NCBI GenBank assembly: GCA_003168375.1
Contig: PMSI01000003.1
Coordinates: forward strand, 434,001-498,000
Reading direction: 5' to 3'
Length of the DNA stretch: 64,000 bases
Source: Vulcanimicrobiota bacterium
GTDB taxonomy: Bacteria > Vulcanimicrobiota > Vulcanimicrobiia > Vulcanimicrobiales > Vulcanimicrobiaceae
Shown here piece after piece: positions 16,889 to 25,168 of the stretch (position 1 is its first letter; every line of letters begins with the position of its first letter). The notes beneath the pieces were generated by a model. It saw nothing but the letters and a program-made list of their open reading frames with translations, was not told the DNA's origin and made no database searches. Both the position numbers and the translations under genes were made by a program.

Positions 16889-17820
16889 GCCGCGTCGTCC
16901 CAGAGCGCGAGTCCGAACGCGAGACCCCAGTCCGGCGATGCGGCGCGCACCACGTCGGGAGCAAGGCCGTCGGATGCGCCGGCCACGAGCGCGCCGAGCC
17001 GTACCGGGATCGCGACCGCGGCCTCGAGCGCTTCGGCAAGACCGGCCAGGCGCGCGCCGTTCCCTGCGAGCGCGATGCTGCGAATCTCGGTGCGCGCGCC
17101 CGCGCGGTGGTCGGCGAACGCCGCGGCCAGTTCGTCGACCAGCGAATCGCGCACGTGCTCGCCGGCGCCGGCAAGGCCGATGCTGCGCTTGCGGTGCTCG
17201 GCGGCGGCGTCGTCGAGTCCGAGCGACGCCACGATCGCCGCCGTGAACGCACGGCCGCCGATCGCGAGGCTTCTGACGGCGGGGACCGGCAGGCCCGGTA
17301 CGACCAACAGCGTCGCACGCTCTCCGACGTCGACGATCGCATCGGCGTACGGAAACGCGCGGCCCAGCGCGAACGCGACGTCGTCGACGGCGATCGGCCG
17401 CAGACCCGCACGTTTCGCGGCAGCGGTGCGGGCGTCGAGCGCCGATCGGCGCGCGATCCCGATCGCGTACCGGCCCTCGCCGGACGCGGCAAGGCGGACC
17501 GCCGCTTCGTGCGGCGGATACGAGACGAAACGGGCGGCCTCGAAGCGCGCGGCGCGAGCGCGCTCCGTGCGGCGCATCGTCGGAAACGACGCGACCCGCA
17601 GCAACGCATCCGGCGCGCCGAGCGCCAGGACACAGCGACGTTCGCCCGTGCGCAACTCGGCCCGCGCTTCGGCGATCGCGAGCGCCGCGTCCTCGCCGGT
17701 CGCACGCGCCGCCACCGCTACGAGGCGGGGCCGGCCGTCGGCATCGCGCTCGGCGAGTGCGACCCGGGTTCGCGCGGCGCCGACGTCGATCCCGAGCGGC
17801 AGCGTTTGGGAGCGCTTCAT
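16885..17820 (-). CDS. pilM: PilM-like actin-fold pilus assembly ATPase
   Basis: 311 aa, cytoplasmic. Phosphate-1 motif LGIDVGAARTRVAL at residues 9-22, second nucleotide loop AIVDVGERATLLV, and adenosine motif SIALAGNGARLAGL. It belongs to the PilM/FtsA actin-like family and would bind the N-terminal peptide of PilN. ATG 17820 overlaps the prepilin-peptidase stop. Shorter than PilM of Pseudomonas (354 aa), which may reflect loss of part of subdomain 1C. Confidence 0.8.
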   Translation of the reverse strand: MKRSQTLPLGIDVGAARTRVALAERDADGRPRLVAVAARATGEDAALAIAEARAELRTGERRCVLALGAPDALLRVASFPTMRRTERARAARFEAARFVSYPPHEAAVRLAASGEGRYAIGIARRSALDARTAAAKRAGLRPIAVDDVAFALGRAFPYADAIVDVGERATLLVVPGLPVPAVRSLAIGGRAFTAAIVASLGLDDAAAEHRKRSIGLAGAGEHVRDSLVDELAAAFADHRAGARTEIRSIALAGNGARLAGLAEALEAAVAIPVRLGALVAGASDGLAPDVVRAASPDWGLAFGLALWDDAA

Positions 17821-18257
17821 CGCAGCGCACGCAGCGAGAGGATCGCAGCCGTCAGCGTGCCGGCCGCCAGAAACGGCCCGAACGGGATCGTGTCCCGGCG
17901 CCGTGCGCGGCGCGTCGCGAGGAGCCAGGCCGCGTATGCGGCGCCGGCGACGAACGCGACGCCGAGCGCAGCGATGCCCGCCGTAACGCCGAAACCCGCG
18001 CCGATCGCCGTGCCGAGCTTGACGTCGCCGAGCCCGAGCCCGCGGCCGCGCGAGAGCAGATGAAGCGCCAGCAGGGCCCCGCCGACCGCGCACGCGCCGG
18101 TGCAGGCGGCCGGCGCCGTGCCGGTCGATGCGGCAAGTCCGAGTGCGAGCAGCGTGGTCGTGCGCGTGAGCCGATCGGGGATGAGGCCCGTTCGAGCGTC
18201 GATGACCGCCGCCGCGCACGTGCCGCAGAGCGCTGCGATCGCCGGTAGCGCGCTCAA
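17817..18257 (-). CDS. Minimal type IV prepilin peptidase (A24 family)
   Basis: 146 aa from TTG 18257, overlapping the TPR gene's TGA. It contains only the membrane aspartyl-protease core: first Asp in VIDARTGLIPDRLT and second in the GxGD-type GLGLGDVKLGTAIG, with about 5 hydrophobic segments. The N-terminal methyltransferase domain with Cys clusters found in PilD is absent, as in archaeal or TadV-like enzymes. It should cleave pilin at G/F. Confidence 0.85.
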   Translation of the reverse strand: MSALPAIAALCGTCAAAVIDARTGLIPDRLTRTTTLLALGLAASTGTAPAACTGACAVGGALLALHLLSRGRGLGLGDVKLGTAIGAGFGVTAGIAALGVAFVAGAAYAAWLLATRRARRRDTIPFGPFLAAGTLTAAILSLRALR

Positions 18258-18790
18258 CGCCCGAGCCTCGTCAGCAGCGCGCGCGCCGGTGCGTAGCCGC
18301 GGTCGAGCGCGAGCGCGGCGAGCAGGTGCTCGCGCGCCGCCCGCACGTCGTGCACGCGCTGCGCCATCCGCGCGGCGAGATGCGCGTAGCGCGGATCGCG
18401 AGCGGTTCCCGCAGCCACCGAGAAGTCGCGTTCCGCCGAGCGCCAGCGTCCGAGCCGCCGTGCGGCGAAAGCACGGTCGGCCAACAGCGCCGGGTTGCCG
18501 GGGTTCGTGCGCAACGCCGCGTCGGCGGCGACGAACGCGCTGCCGGCGTCGCCCGCGCCGCGCCGCATCAGCAGCGCGAACGCGAGCCGATCGGCGGCGA
18601 TCGCGGAACGTTCGTCGAGCCAAGCCGCGCGTCCGTAGGAGCGTACCGCGCCGGCCGCATCGCCGGCGCGAAGCAGATCGTCGCCGCGCGTCACCAGCGC
18701 TGCGGCGACGTTCGCGCGGAACAGCACCGCTGCGCAGGCGACGCTCGCGAACGCAAGCGCGAAACGGCGAGCCGGCGGGATCCGGGTCAT
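18254..18790 (-). CDS. TPR-repeat membrane-anchored protein of the pilus operon
   Basis: 178 aa. One N-terminal hydrophobic segment (FALAFASVACAAVLF), then about four helical TPR-like repeats (LVTRGDDLLRAGDAAGAVRSY, ALRTNPGNPALLADRAFAARRLG, AREHLLAALALDRGYAPAR). It overlaps both neighbours by 4 nt. TPR proteins such as PilF/PilW serve as secretin pilotins; no lipobox is seen here, so a scaffold role is the safer reading. Confidence 0.65.
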   Translation of the reverse strand: MTRIPPARRFALAFASVACAAVLFRANVAAALVTRGDDLLRAGDAAGAVRSYGRAAWLDERSAIAADRLAFALLMRRGAGDAGSAFVAADAALRTNPGNPALLADRAFAARRLGRWRSAERDFSVAAGTARDPRYAHLAARMAQRVHDVRAAREHLLAALALDRGYAPARALLTRLGR

Positions 18791-19461
18791 GCGAGGACGC
18801 CGTAGTAGGCCGCGAGCGCGAGCATCAGCCCACCGGCGACGACCGCCGGGGCACCGGACGCGGAGAACGGCCGCAGCGCGACGGAAAGCCGCGCTCCGAT
18901 CGCGCCGGTGAGGAGAACCGGCAGGGCGTGACCGCAGCCGAACGCCGCCAGCAGAGCCCCGCCGTCGACGACGCGACCGCTCGCAACGGTGAGCCCGGCG
19001 ATCCCCGCGAGCACCGGCGTACAGCACGGCGCGACGACGAACGCGCTCGACGCGCCGAGCAGAAGTACGCCTCCGAAGCTCGCTCGACCGGGGATCTCAG
19101 CGCTGCGCGATCCGACGCAGGACACGTGCGTGCCGTGACCGCCGCGCAGCAGCGTCGCGATCGCGCTCGCCGCAAGCGCGACCGCGAGCGCGAGGTAGAT
19201 CGTCCGTGAAGCCGACCACAGCGTGCCGAGCGTTCCGGCGGCGAAACCGAGCGCGACGTATGCGCCGGCAACGCCGGCACCGAACACGGCGACGACGGCC
19301 CAGGGCCGGCGCGCGGCACCGGCGAGCGCCGCGACGGCGACGTAGCGCGGCGCGGCGCACGGCCCGACGCCGGTGACGGCGCCGGCAGCAAAGATCATCG
19401 GATAAGCGATCGCCGAATGCGTTGCTACCGCATGCAGCCCTTCGCCGAGCAGATCGGTCAC
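18787..19461 (-). CDS. CcdA/DsbD-like thiol-disulfide transmembrane protein
   Basis: 224 aa, GTG start overlapping the pilin stop (GTGA). Six hydrophobic segments. The two Cys-Pro type motifs expected of CcdA are TGVGPCAAPRY (Cys ~35) and VVAPCCTPVLAG (~144), in positions TM1 and TM4. CcdA-family proteins pass reducing equivalents from cytoplasmic thioredoxin to the periplasm. A CcdA-type gene between pilin and pilus-machine genes is unusual; since the pilin has several cysteines, a disulfide-handling role is plausible. Confidence 0.75.
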   Translation of the reverse strand: MTDLLGEGLHAVATHSAIAYPMIFAAGAVTGVGPCAAPRYVAVAALAGAARRPWAVVAVFGAGVAGAYVALGFAAGTLGTLWSASRTIYLALAVALAASAIATLLRGGHGTHVSCVGSRSAEIPGRASFGGVLLLGASSAFVVAPCCTPVLAGIAGLTVASGRVVDGGALLAAFGCGHALPVLLTGAIGARLSVALRPFSASGAPAVVAGGLMLALAAYYGVLA

Positions 19462-19967
19462 GGCGCCACCTGCAGACCCTGACCGGCGGTATACTCGAGC
19501 TTCGTCGCCGTGCAGCTCGGACCGCAGACCGTCCCGCTGGTCCCGCCGGCGAGCGGGATTTTCGTCAGCGTCGAGCCCACGTGCACGCCGGGACAGACGA
19601 TGGTGTAGCTCGCGGCGCTCCCGCCGGTCGCTTGCGTCGTCGTCAGCACGTACGTCGCGGCGGCGCTCTGCGCGGCGGGATCCTTCGGCGTGTTGTTCAG
19701 ATATGCGACCCCGTTCGCGGTGAGCAGCGCGGGCTGCACCGCGGCGCCGGCGGCGGTCGGATACACCTGATTGTCGGCGTAGTACAGCTCAAGCGCGGTC
19801 GCGATCGCGCGCAAGTTCGATTCGCAGGCCGCGGTCTGCGCTTGCGAGCGTGCGTTGACGAAGTTCGGGATCAGGATCCCGGCCAGAATGGCGATGATCG
19901 CAACGACGATCATCAGCTCGATCAGCGTGAAGCCGCGTTCGGCCTCACGCGGTGCGGTGTTCGGCAC
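19458..19967 (-). CDS. Type IV major pilin-like protein
   Basis: 169 aa, GTG start with GGAGGAG upstream. Class III signal: short basic leader, then RG|FTLIELMIVVAIIAILAGIL with cleavage after Gly12 and conserved Glu5 of the mature chain. Mature domain has cysteines in TAACESN, TIVCPG and TVCGPSC, enough for two disulfides. First gene of a nine-gene overlapped operon. A truncated homologous copy lies at 21810-22022. Confidence 0.92.
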   Translation of the reverse strand: MPNTAPREAERGFTLIELMIVVAIIAILAGILIPNFVNARSQAQTAACESNLRAIATALELYYADNQVYPTAAGAAVQPALLTANGVAYLNNTPKDPAAQSAAATYVLTTTQATGGSAASYTIVCPGVHVGSTLTKIPLAGGTSGTVCGPSCTATKLEYTAGQGLQVAP

Positions 19968-20129
19968 GGAGCTCCTCCGAATGGTGCTACGAACCGTCCG
20001 GTGCCCCGCCTCTAGCGCGCCTATGCTGCCTCGCCGCTGATGCCGGGCGCTGCGCCTCGTAGGCTATCAGCGCGGCCCGTCAAGTTCGCCGTTCATCCGA
20101 TCGGAGGCGGACGAGAAGGAGCAGCGTTG

Positions 20130-21341
20130 TCACTCGACGATGATCGGTGACTTGCCACGGTCTCGTAGGGCCCGGTAGAGAAAAGCCGCAACTGTCACAA
20201 TGGTGGTAAGAATGCCGAGCCACTTCGAAAGTTGGTCGCCGTCTAAGAGCGTTCCCTGCACTTTGATCGGCACTTCCAATGTCGCCACGTACGTTTGCCT
20301 GTCCGGATGACCCACATCCTTCGGATCGCTGACACGGTATAGCACGAGGAAGATCGTCCTGGCACCGGATTCTCTACTTGTCGCCGACCAACGCCAAGCC
20401 GCCGAAGAAACGACGGTGACCTTTTGCATTACGACCGCCAATCTATCGCGAAGCGGGTTGGAGCCTCTGAGGCTGTGGAGTCCATGCGGGTTTGGCAGGT
20501 CGCCGTAGCATGCCAGCTCGGGCGCGTCGACGGCTCCAACATTGATCTGCAGCGTCTTTTCGAGGATGTCTTGTTCGGTAGGCTTTGTCTTAGGGGCGTA
20601 GCTCTTGAGAAACGTTGAACTAACGGCCAAGGGGCTATCATTGATTACATCCACGTCAAACCCCCGCGCCACGAGACGCGGTACCACGTACGTCTCGCGC
20701 GGGATGGCGCGGCGGTAGTCGTTTGAATAAGGGTACGCGCCGAGCGAGTCCATTAGCGTTTGATACGTCATTTGCCGCGATCCAAAAAATGGATTTCGCG
20801 CGACATAAACGCACGTTGTAATGCTGCGCTCAGCACCCAACGTCCACTTCTGTTGGGTGATGGCTTTGAGGCCGATTTCGAGCTCTTCGTTATCGCCTAC
20901 ATTCAACACGACCGCGTCGACGGCGCGTTGCGGCTGCGGTAGCAAGAGGGATACGATGAAAAAAGCGCCCAGAGCCGTGATCACATAGCTGGTTGCTAGA
21001 TAACCCGGATTCCGATAGTGCACCCAAGGGGTACGCTTAGCTGCGAGTCGAACCAGCTGGAGGCTGACTGCTGCCGTCACCGAGCCGACGGTTATCACTA
21101 ACCACAGATGATCGCTTCCTTCCGTCGACAGGCGGTCGTTGAACGCGAAATAGAACGCGCTCAGGGCAACGCCGTAGAGAACGGCGACGTCTATGTACCT
21201 AGAGCGCTTTTTCGCAACGCGCGCGCGCTTTTCGAGTCGATTGAGGCCAGTCGCAAATGATAACGCTACGTTCGTTGCTGAAATCGGCAGGGAGAGTAGC
21301 ACGAGAATCATGGCGAGCTCCCAGGCCCAATCTTGCCACAT
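20130..21341 (-). CDS. Hypothetical multi-pass membrane protein on a lower-GC segment
   Basis: 403 aa, not recognised. N-terminal half has four hydrophobic segments (MILVLLSLPISATNVALSF, IDVAVLYGVALSAFYFAF, LWLVITVGSVTAAVSL, YVITALGAFFIVSLLL). A soluble, probably extracytoplasmic domain of ~220 residues follows, then a C-terminal TM (LGILTTIVTVAAFLYRAL) and a basic tail. Base composition is clearly below the neighbours (near 53% by eye) and codon use is different, which suggests transfer. No partner gene or integrase is next to it. Confidence 0.55.
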   Translation of the reverse strand: MWQDWAWELAMILVLLSLPISATNVALSFATGLNRLEKRARVAKKRSRYIDVAVLYGVALSAFYFAFNDRLSTEGSDHLWLVITVGSVTAAVSLQLVRLAAKRTPWVHYRNPGYLATSYVITALGAFFIVSLLLPQPQRAVDAVVLNVGDNEELEIGLKAITQQKWTLGAERSITTCVYVARNPFFGSRQMTYQTLMDSLGAYPYSNDYRRAIPRETYVVPRLVARGFDVDVINDSPLAVSSTFLKSYAPKTKPTEQDILEKTLQINVGAVDAPELACYGDLPNPHGLHSLRGSNPLRDRLAVVMQKVTVVSSAAWRWSATSRESGARTIFLVLYRVSDPKDVGHPDRQTYVATLEVPIKVQGTLLDGDQLSKWLGILTTIVTVAAFLYRALRDRGKSPIIVE

Positions 21342-21809
21342 GCGATAGCCTCACGGACGACGACGATGTGTGTCCAGTATAGAACTCACAGTTACGCCAG
21401 GTCGTCGTGCCTTGGCCGCCGGGCAATGGCGTGCGGTCTGACCGGGCGCCCAGTCGACTTTCCGGTACGCTTGGTTACTTCTTGCTCGCCGCGCCGTCGT
21501 CGGCGCCCGGCGTAGAACGCGCCCTCGGGGAGCCGTCGGTGTCGACCGCCGGTTTGGGACCGGCTTCGGCACCTATTAAGGAGCCGCTTTCTAGGTTCAG
21601 AGTGCCCTCCTTTTTTGCCTTGGGGCGATGTCAGACGTCGCGATGTATCCCGTTGCTTGGACACCACGTGCGACGGGTGTTGGCTCGCGGCCGTCGCGTC
21701 CATCACGGCCTTCCTGTCCTCGACACCGACAGGGGTTACCATAGCTTGCGGCGGTTCATTTTAATTGAAGAAGATGAAGACGAGTAGCAGTCATCTGAAA
21801 TGCGCTTTC
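21342..21809. other. Non-coding stretch with GH15 scrap
   Basis: No gene seen. Composition is mixed. Around 21503-21550 the plus strand (ggcgtagaacgcgccctcgg.. gtcggtgtcga) resembles the 3' part of the GH15 gene at 22277-22330; translated on the minus strand the scrap reads RHRRLPEGAFYAG against DTDGLPPGEGAFYACG in the intact gene. Short ORFs here have no coding character. Confidence 0.5.
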
Positions 21810-22022
21810 TGGTCGTCGTCTAGCTAAGCGACGTCGTTCGCGGTAAGGAGTCGGGCTTTGAAGCCGGCCCGCGGCGGTCAGATAAGACTTGATGTCGGCA
21901 TAGTAGGGCTCAAACGCGGTCGCGATCGCGTGCAGAGGTGGATTCTTAGGCGGTGGCCTGCGACTGTGCGCGCGCGTTTTTGACGAAGATCGGGATCAGG
22001 ATCCCCGCCAGAACGGCTATGC
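21810..22022 (-). pseudogene. Truncated, frameshifted pilin copy
   Basis: About 210 bp align with 19690-19905 of the intact pilin. On the minus strand: IAVLAGILIPIFVKNARAQSQATA then a stop/frameshift, continuing HAIATAFEPYYADIKSYLTAAG against AILAGILIPNFVNARSQAQTAA.. RAIATALELYYADNQVYPTAAG. Both the prepilin leader and the C-terminal half are missing. The 5' break abuts the GH15 stop codon. Confidence 0.75.
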
Positions 22023-23834
22023 CGGCTTCGGCATGTCCGCGTCGCCGCGCCGCTGGTCGGCGGGCTTCGAGTCGCCGGCCAAATTGAACGCGGTGTTGAC
22101 CAGACCGACGTGCGAAAACGCCTGCGGAAAGTTGCCGACGAGGCATTTGCGTTCGAGGTCGTACTCTTCGGAGAGCAGGCCGACGTCGTTCGCGGTCCCG
22201 ATCAGCCGCTCGAAGAGTTTCGCCGCGTCCTTGCGACGGTTCTGCAGCACGTAGTTGTCGGCGAGCCAGAACCCGCAGGCGTAAAACGCGCCTTCGCCGG
22301 GCGGAAGCCCGTCGGTGTCGAGCGACGGCTGCGTGTAGCGCTTCACGAAGCCGTCGACGAGCAGCTCGCGCTCGACCGCGCGCACGGTGCCCTTCACGCG
22401 CGGATCGTCCGGCGGCAGGAAGCCGACCAGCGGGATCAGCAGCGTCGCCGCATCGATCTCTGCGGAGCCGTACGACTGGGTGAAGGTCTCGCGCTTCGGA
22501 TCGTAGCCGTTCGCGCAGACTTCGTCGTGGATCTGCGCGCGCAGCGCGCGCCAGCGGTCGATCGGGCCTTCCATGCCGAAGCGTTCGATCGTGCAGATCG
22601 CGCGGTCGAGCGCGACCCACGCGAGCACTTTCGAGTGTACGAACGGCCGCGCCGCGCCGCGCACTTCCCAGAGCCCGCGGTCCGGCTCGGACCAGTGTTT
22701 CTCCACCGCCTCGACGACGGCGGTCGCCAGCGCCCACTCGTCGGTGTCCGGCGCGAGCCCGGCGCGGTGCGCTTGGTACATCACGTCGGCGACCTCGCCG
22801 TAGACGTCGAGCTGCACTTGCTGCGCGGCGGCGTTCCCGATCCGCACCGGCCGCGAGTCGGCGTAGCCGCGCAGCCACGGCACCTCGAACTCGGGGATCC
22901 GCCGCTCGCCGCGCAGGCCGTAGAGGATCTGGAGCTGGTCGGGATTGCCGGCGACCGCGCGGAGCAGCCAGCCGCGCCACGCGAACGCCTCTTCCTCATA
23001 GCCTGCGTTCAGCAGCGCCACCAGCACGAACGTCGCGTCGCGCAGCCAGCAGTAGCGGTAGTCCCAGTTGCGCACGCCGCCGATGCGCTCCGGGAGCGAG
23101 GTGGTCGGCGCCGCCAGGACCGCGCCGGTCCGTGCGTCGGTCAGCGCCTTGAGGGTGAGCAGCGAGCGCACCACCATGTCGCGGTATGGGCCCTCGTAGC
23201 GGCACGTCCGCGCCCATTCACGCCAGTACACGTCGGTATGGCGCAGGGCGGTCATGACGTCGGAGGGACCCGGCTGCTGACGGTACGAGGCGAAGTACGC
23301 CGCCTCGAAGCCGACCCGCTCGCCGGGGCCGACCCAGAACTCGGCGACCGTCGAGAGCTCTTCCCCACGGAGCGGCACGTCCGCGTAGAGCGCGAGCGCG
23401 TCCGGACCGGCGACCGCGACGACGGTCCCCGAGGCGCGGTGGATCCACGGAACGACCTGACCGTAGTCGAACCGAATGCGCATCTGCGAGCGCACCGCGA
23501 CGCGTCCCGCCTCGCCGACCACCAGACGTACCACGCGCGGGACGTCGCTCCCCGGCAGCATCGCGTCGACGATCCGCACCCGTCCGCCGTCCTCGAGCTC
23601 GTAGGTCGTCTCGAGGACCATGCTGTCCTCGCGATACGCTCGCCGAATCGCGGTGGCGTGGCCTTTCGGCGTCAGCGTCCACGAGCCGTTCTCGGCGTCC
23701 CCGACGAGCGCCGCGAAGCACGCGCCCGAATCGAACCGTGGCAGGCAGAGCCAGTCGATCGAGCCGTCGCGGCACACCAGGGCCGCCGTCCGCGTGTCGC
23801 CGATCAGCGCGTAGTCTTCGATCGGTCGCGTCAT
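22017..23834 (-). CDS. GH15-family glycoside hydrolase (glucoamylase/trehalase-like)
   Basis: 605 aa. N-terminal beta-sandwich starts IEDYALIGDTRTAALVCRDGSIDWLCLPRFDS, typical of bacterial GH15 proteins. The (alpha/alpha)6 barrel follows with RNWDYRYCWLRDATF near 255 and a late GEGAFYACGFWLADNY motif (near 518), where a catalytic glutamate is expected. Such enzymes hydrolyse alpha-glucosides, often trehalose. No signal peptide, so cytoplasmic. The stop lies next to pilin-derived sequence. Confidence 0.9.
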   Translation of the reverse strand: MTRPIEDYALIGDTRTAALVCRDGSIDWLCLPRFDSGACFAALVGDAENGSWTLTPKGHATAIRRAYREDSMVLETTYELEDGGRVRIVDAMLPGSDVPRVVRLVVGEAGRVAVRSQMRIRFDYGQVVPWIHRASGTVVAVAGPDALALYADVPLRGEELSTVAEFWVGPGERVGFEAAYFASYRQQPGPSDVMTALRHTDVYWREWARTCRYEGPYRDMVVRSLLTLKALTDARTGAVLAAPTTSLPERIGGVRNWDYRYCWLRDATFVLVALLNAGYEEEAFAWRGWLLRAVAGNPDQLQILYGLRGERRIPEFEVPWLRGYADSRPVRIGNAAAQQVQLDVYGEVADVMYQAHRAGLAPDTDEWALATAVVEAVEKHWSEPDRGLWEVRGAARPFVHSKVLAWVALDRAICTIERFGMEGPIDRWRALRAQIHDEVCANGYDPKRETFTQSYGSAEIDAATLLIPLVGFLPPDDPRVKGTVRAVERELLVDGFVKRYTQPSLDTDGLPPGEGAFYACGFWLADNYVLQNRRKDAAKLFERLIGTANDVGLLSEEYDLERKCLVGNFPQAFSHVGLVNTAFNLAGDSKPADQRRGDADMPKPA

Positions 23835-23946
23835 CAGCGAGTTCGTTCCCCGGAAAGCGCGATTCGTTCGGTCCGCCGGAGGAAGGTTGCCTGCGATGGG
23901 TAACGTCCGGGCAACTCGTCACCCCCCCGACTTCGAGGTTGGTCCG

Positions 23947-25167
23947 ATGCGCGTTTCCCGTACTCTTCCGGCTGCGCTGGCGCTCGCGTTGCTCGTTTCT
24001 TCGTTCCCTGCGCCGCCCGCTCGCGCCGCCGACACCGGCCCGATCAAGATCGCGGTCATCACCGACATGTCGGGCGTCTACGCGGCGCTCGCCGGGCCCG
24101 GCGCGGTCGAGGCGACCAAGATGGCCGTCGAAGACTTCGGCGGGAAGGTTCTCGGCCGGACCGTCGAGGTGGTCGGGATCGACCACCGCAACAACGGCCC
24201 CGACGCCGCGATCAAGGCGCGCGAAGCCTACGACAGCGGTGCCGAGCTCGCGCTCGACATGACGAACTCCGCGGTCGCGCTGGCCGTCTCTGCGGTCGCG
24301 AAGGAAAAGAAGAAGCTCGCGATCGTCACCGGTGGAGCCTCGTCGGCCCTGACGGGCGCGGCGTGCAACCGCTACACGTATCATTACGCGTACGACACGT
24401 ACGCGCTCGCGGCGTCGACCGGCGCGAACATCGCCGCCGGCTCGGGCGGCAAGACCTGGTACGCGCTGGTCCCGAACTACGCGTTCGGGCAGCAGATGCT
24501 CGCCGACTTCACCGCGGCGATAGCGCGCAAAGACGGCAAGGTCATCGCGTCCGATCTCTACCCGTTCGGACCGACGACGGACTTTTCGTCGTACCTGCTC
24601 AAAGCGAAGAATTCCGGCGCGCAAGTGCTCGGGCTGTTCAACGCCGGGGCCGACACGGTCAACTCGATGAAGCAAGTGAAACAGTTCGGGATCGACAAGG
24701 TGATGAAGGTCGCGGTCGGCCTGCTGTTCCTCAGCGACGTCGACGCGCTCCCCGACGTGTTCGCCGGCTCGCGCATCACGACGTCTTGGTACTGGAACGA
24801 GGACAAGCAGGCGCGCGCGTGGGCCGACAAATACGCGAAGCGCATGCACGGACTCCGCCCGACCGATATCCAGGCCTCGGACTACTCGGCAACGACGCAG
24901 TGGCTCAACGCGGTGAAAGCGGTGGGAACGACCGACGCCGACAAGATCCAAGGGTACCTCGACGGTCGCCAGTTCTCCGACTTCTATGCCAAGGGCGGCG
25001 AGTGGCGCGCTCGCGACCACCGCGTGCTCCACGAGATGTACGTCGTCGACGTGCTCCCCAAGGAACAAGTGAAGGAGCCGCACGCGTGGTTCAAGATCGT
25101 GCAGACGATTCCGCCGAGTCGCGCGTTCCGCCCGGAGTCGGCCTCGGTGTGCAAGAAGGACTGGTAG
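23947..25167 (+). CDS. livK: Branched-chain amino acid-type ABC transporter substrate-binding protein
   Basis: 406 aa from ATG 23947, which directly precedes the signal peptide (LPAALALALLVSSFPAPPARA). Periplasmic binding protein type I fold: IKIAVITDMSGVYAALAGPGAVEATKMAVEDFGG broken at the usual hinge, CNRYTYHYAYDTYALAAS, YPFGPTTDFSSYLLKAK. Ligand is likely an amino acid or small organic acid; Liv-type receptors are promiscuous. First gene of the livK-H-M unit. Confidence 0.88.
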   Translation: MRVSRTLPAALALALLVSSFPAPPARAADTGPIKIAVITDMSGVYAALAGPGAVEATKMAVEDFGGKVLGRTVEVVGIDHRNNGPDAAIKAREAYDSGAELALDMTNSAVALAVSAVAKEKKKLAIVTGGASSALTGAACNRYTYHYAYDTYALAASTGANIAAGSGGKTWYALVPNYAFGQQMLADFTAAIARKDGKVIASDLYPFGPTTDFSSYLLKAKNSGAQVLGLFNAGADTVNSMKQVKQFGIDKVMKVAVGLLFLSDVDALPDVFAGSRITTSWYWNEDKQARAWADKYAKRMHGLRPTDIQASDYSATTQWLNAVKAVGTTDADKIQGYLDGRQFSDFYAKGGEWRARDHRVLHEMYVVDVLPKEQVKEPHAWFKIVQTIPPSRAFRPESASVCKKDW

Positions 25168-25168
25168 C

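Noticed and set aside
20130-22016. Prophage or transposon
   Set aside because: Composition is unusual but no integrase, transposase, terminal inverted repeat or tRNA attachment site was found.
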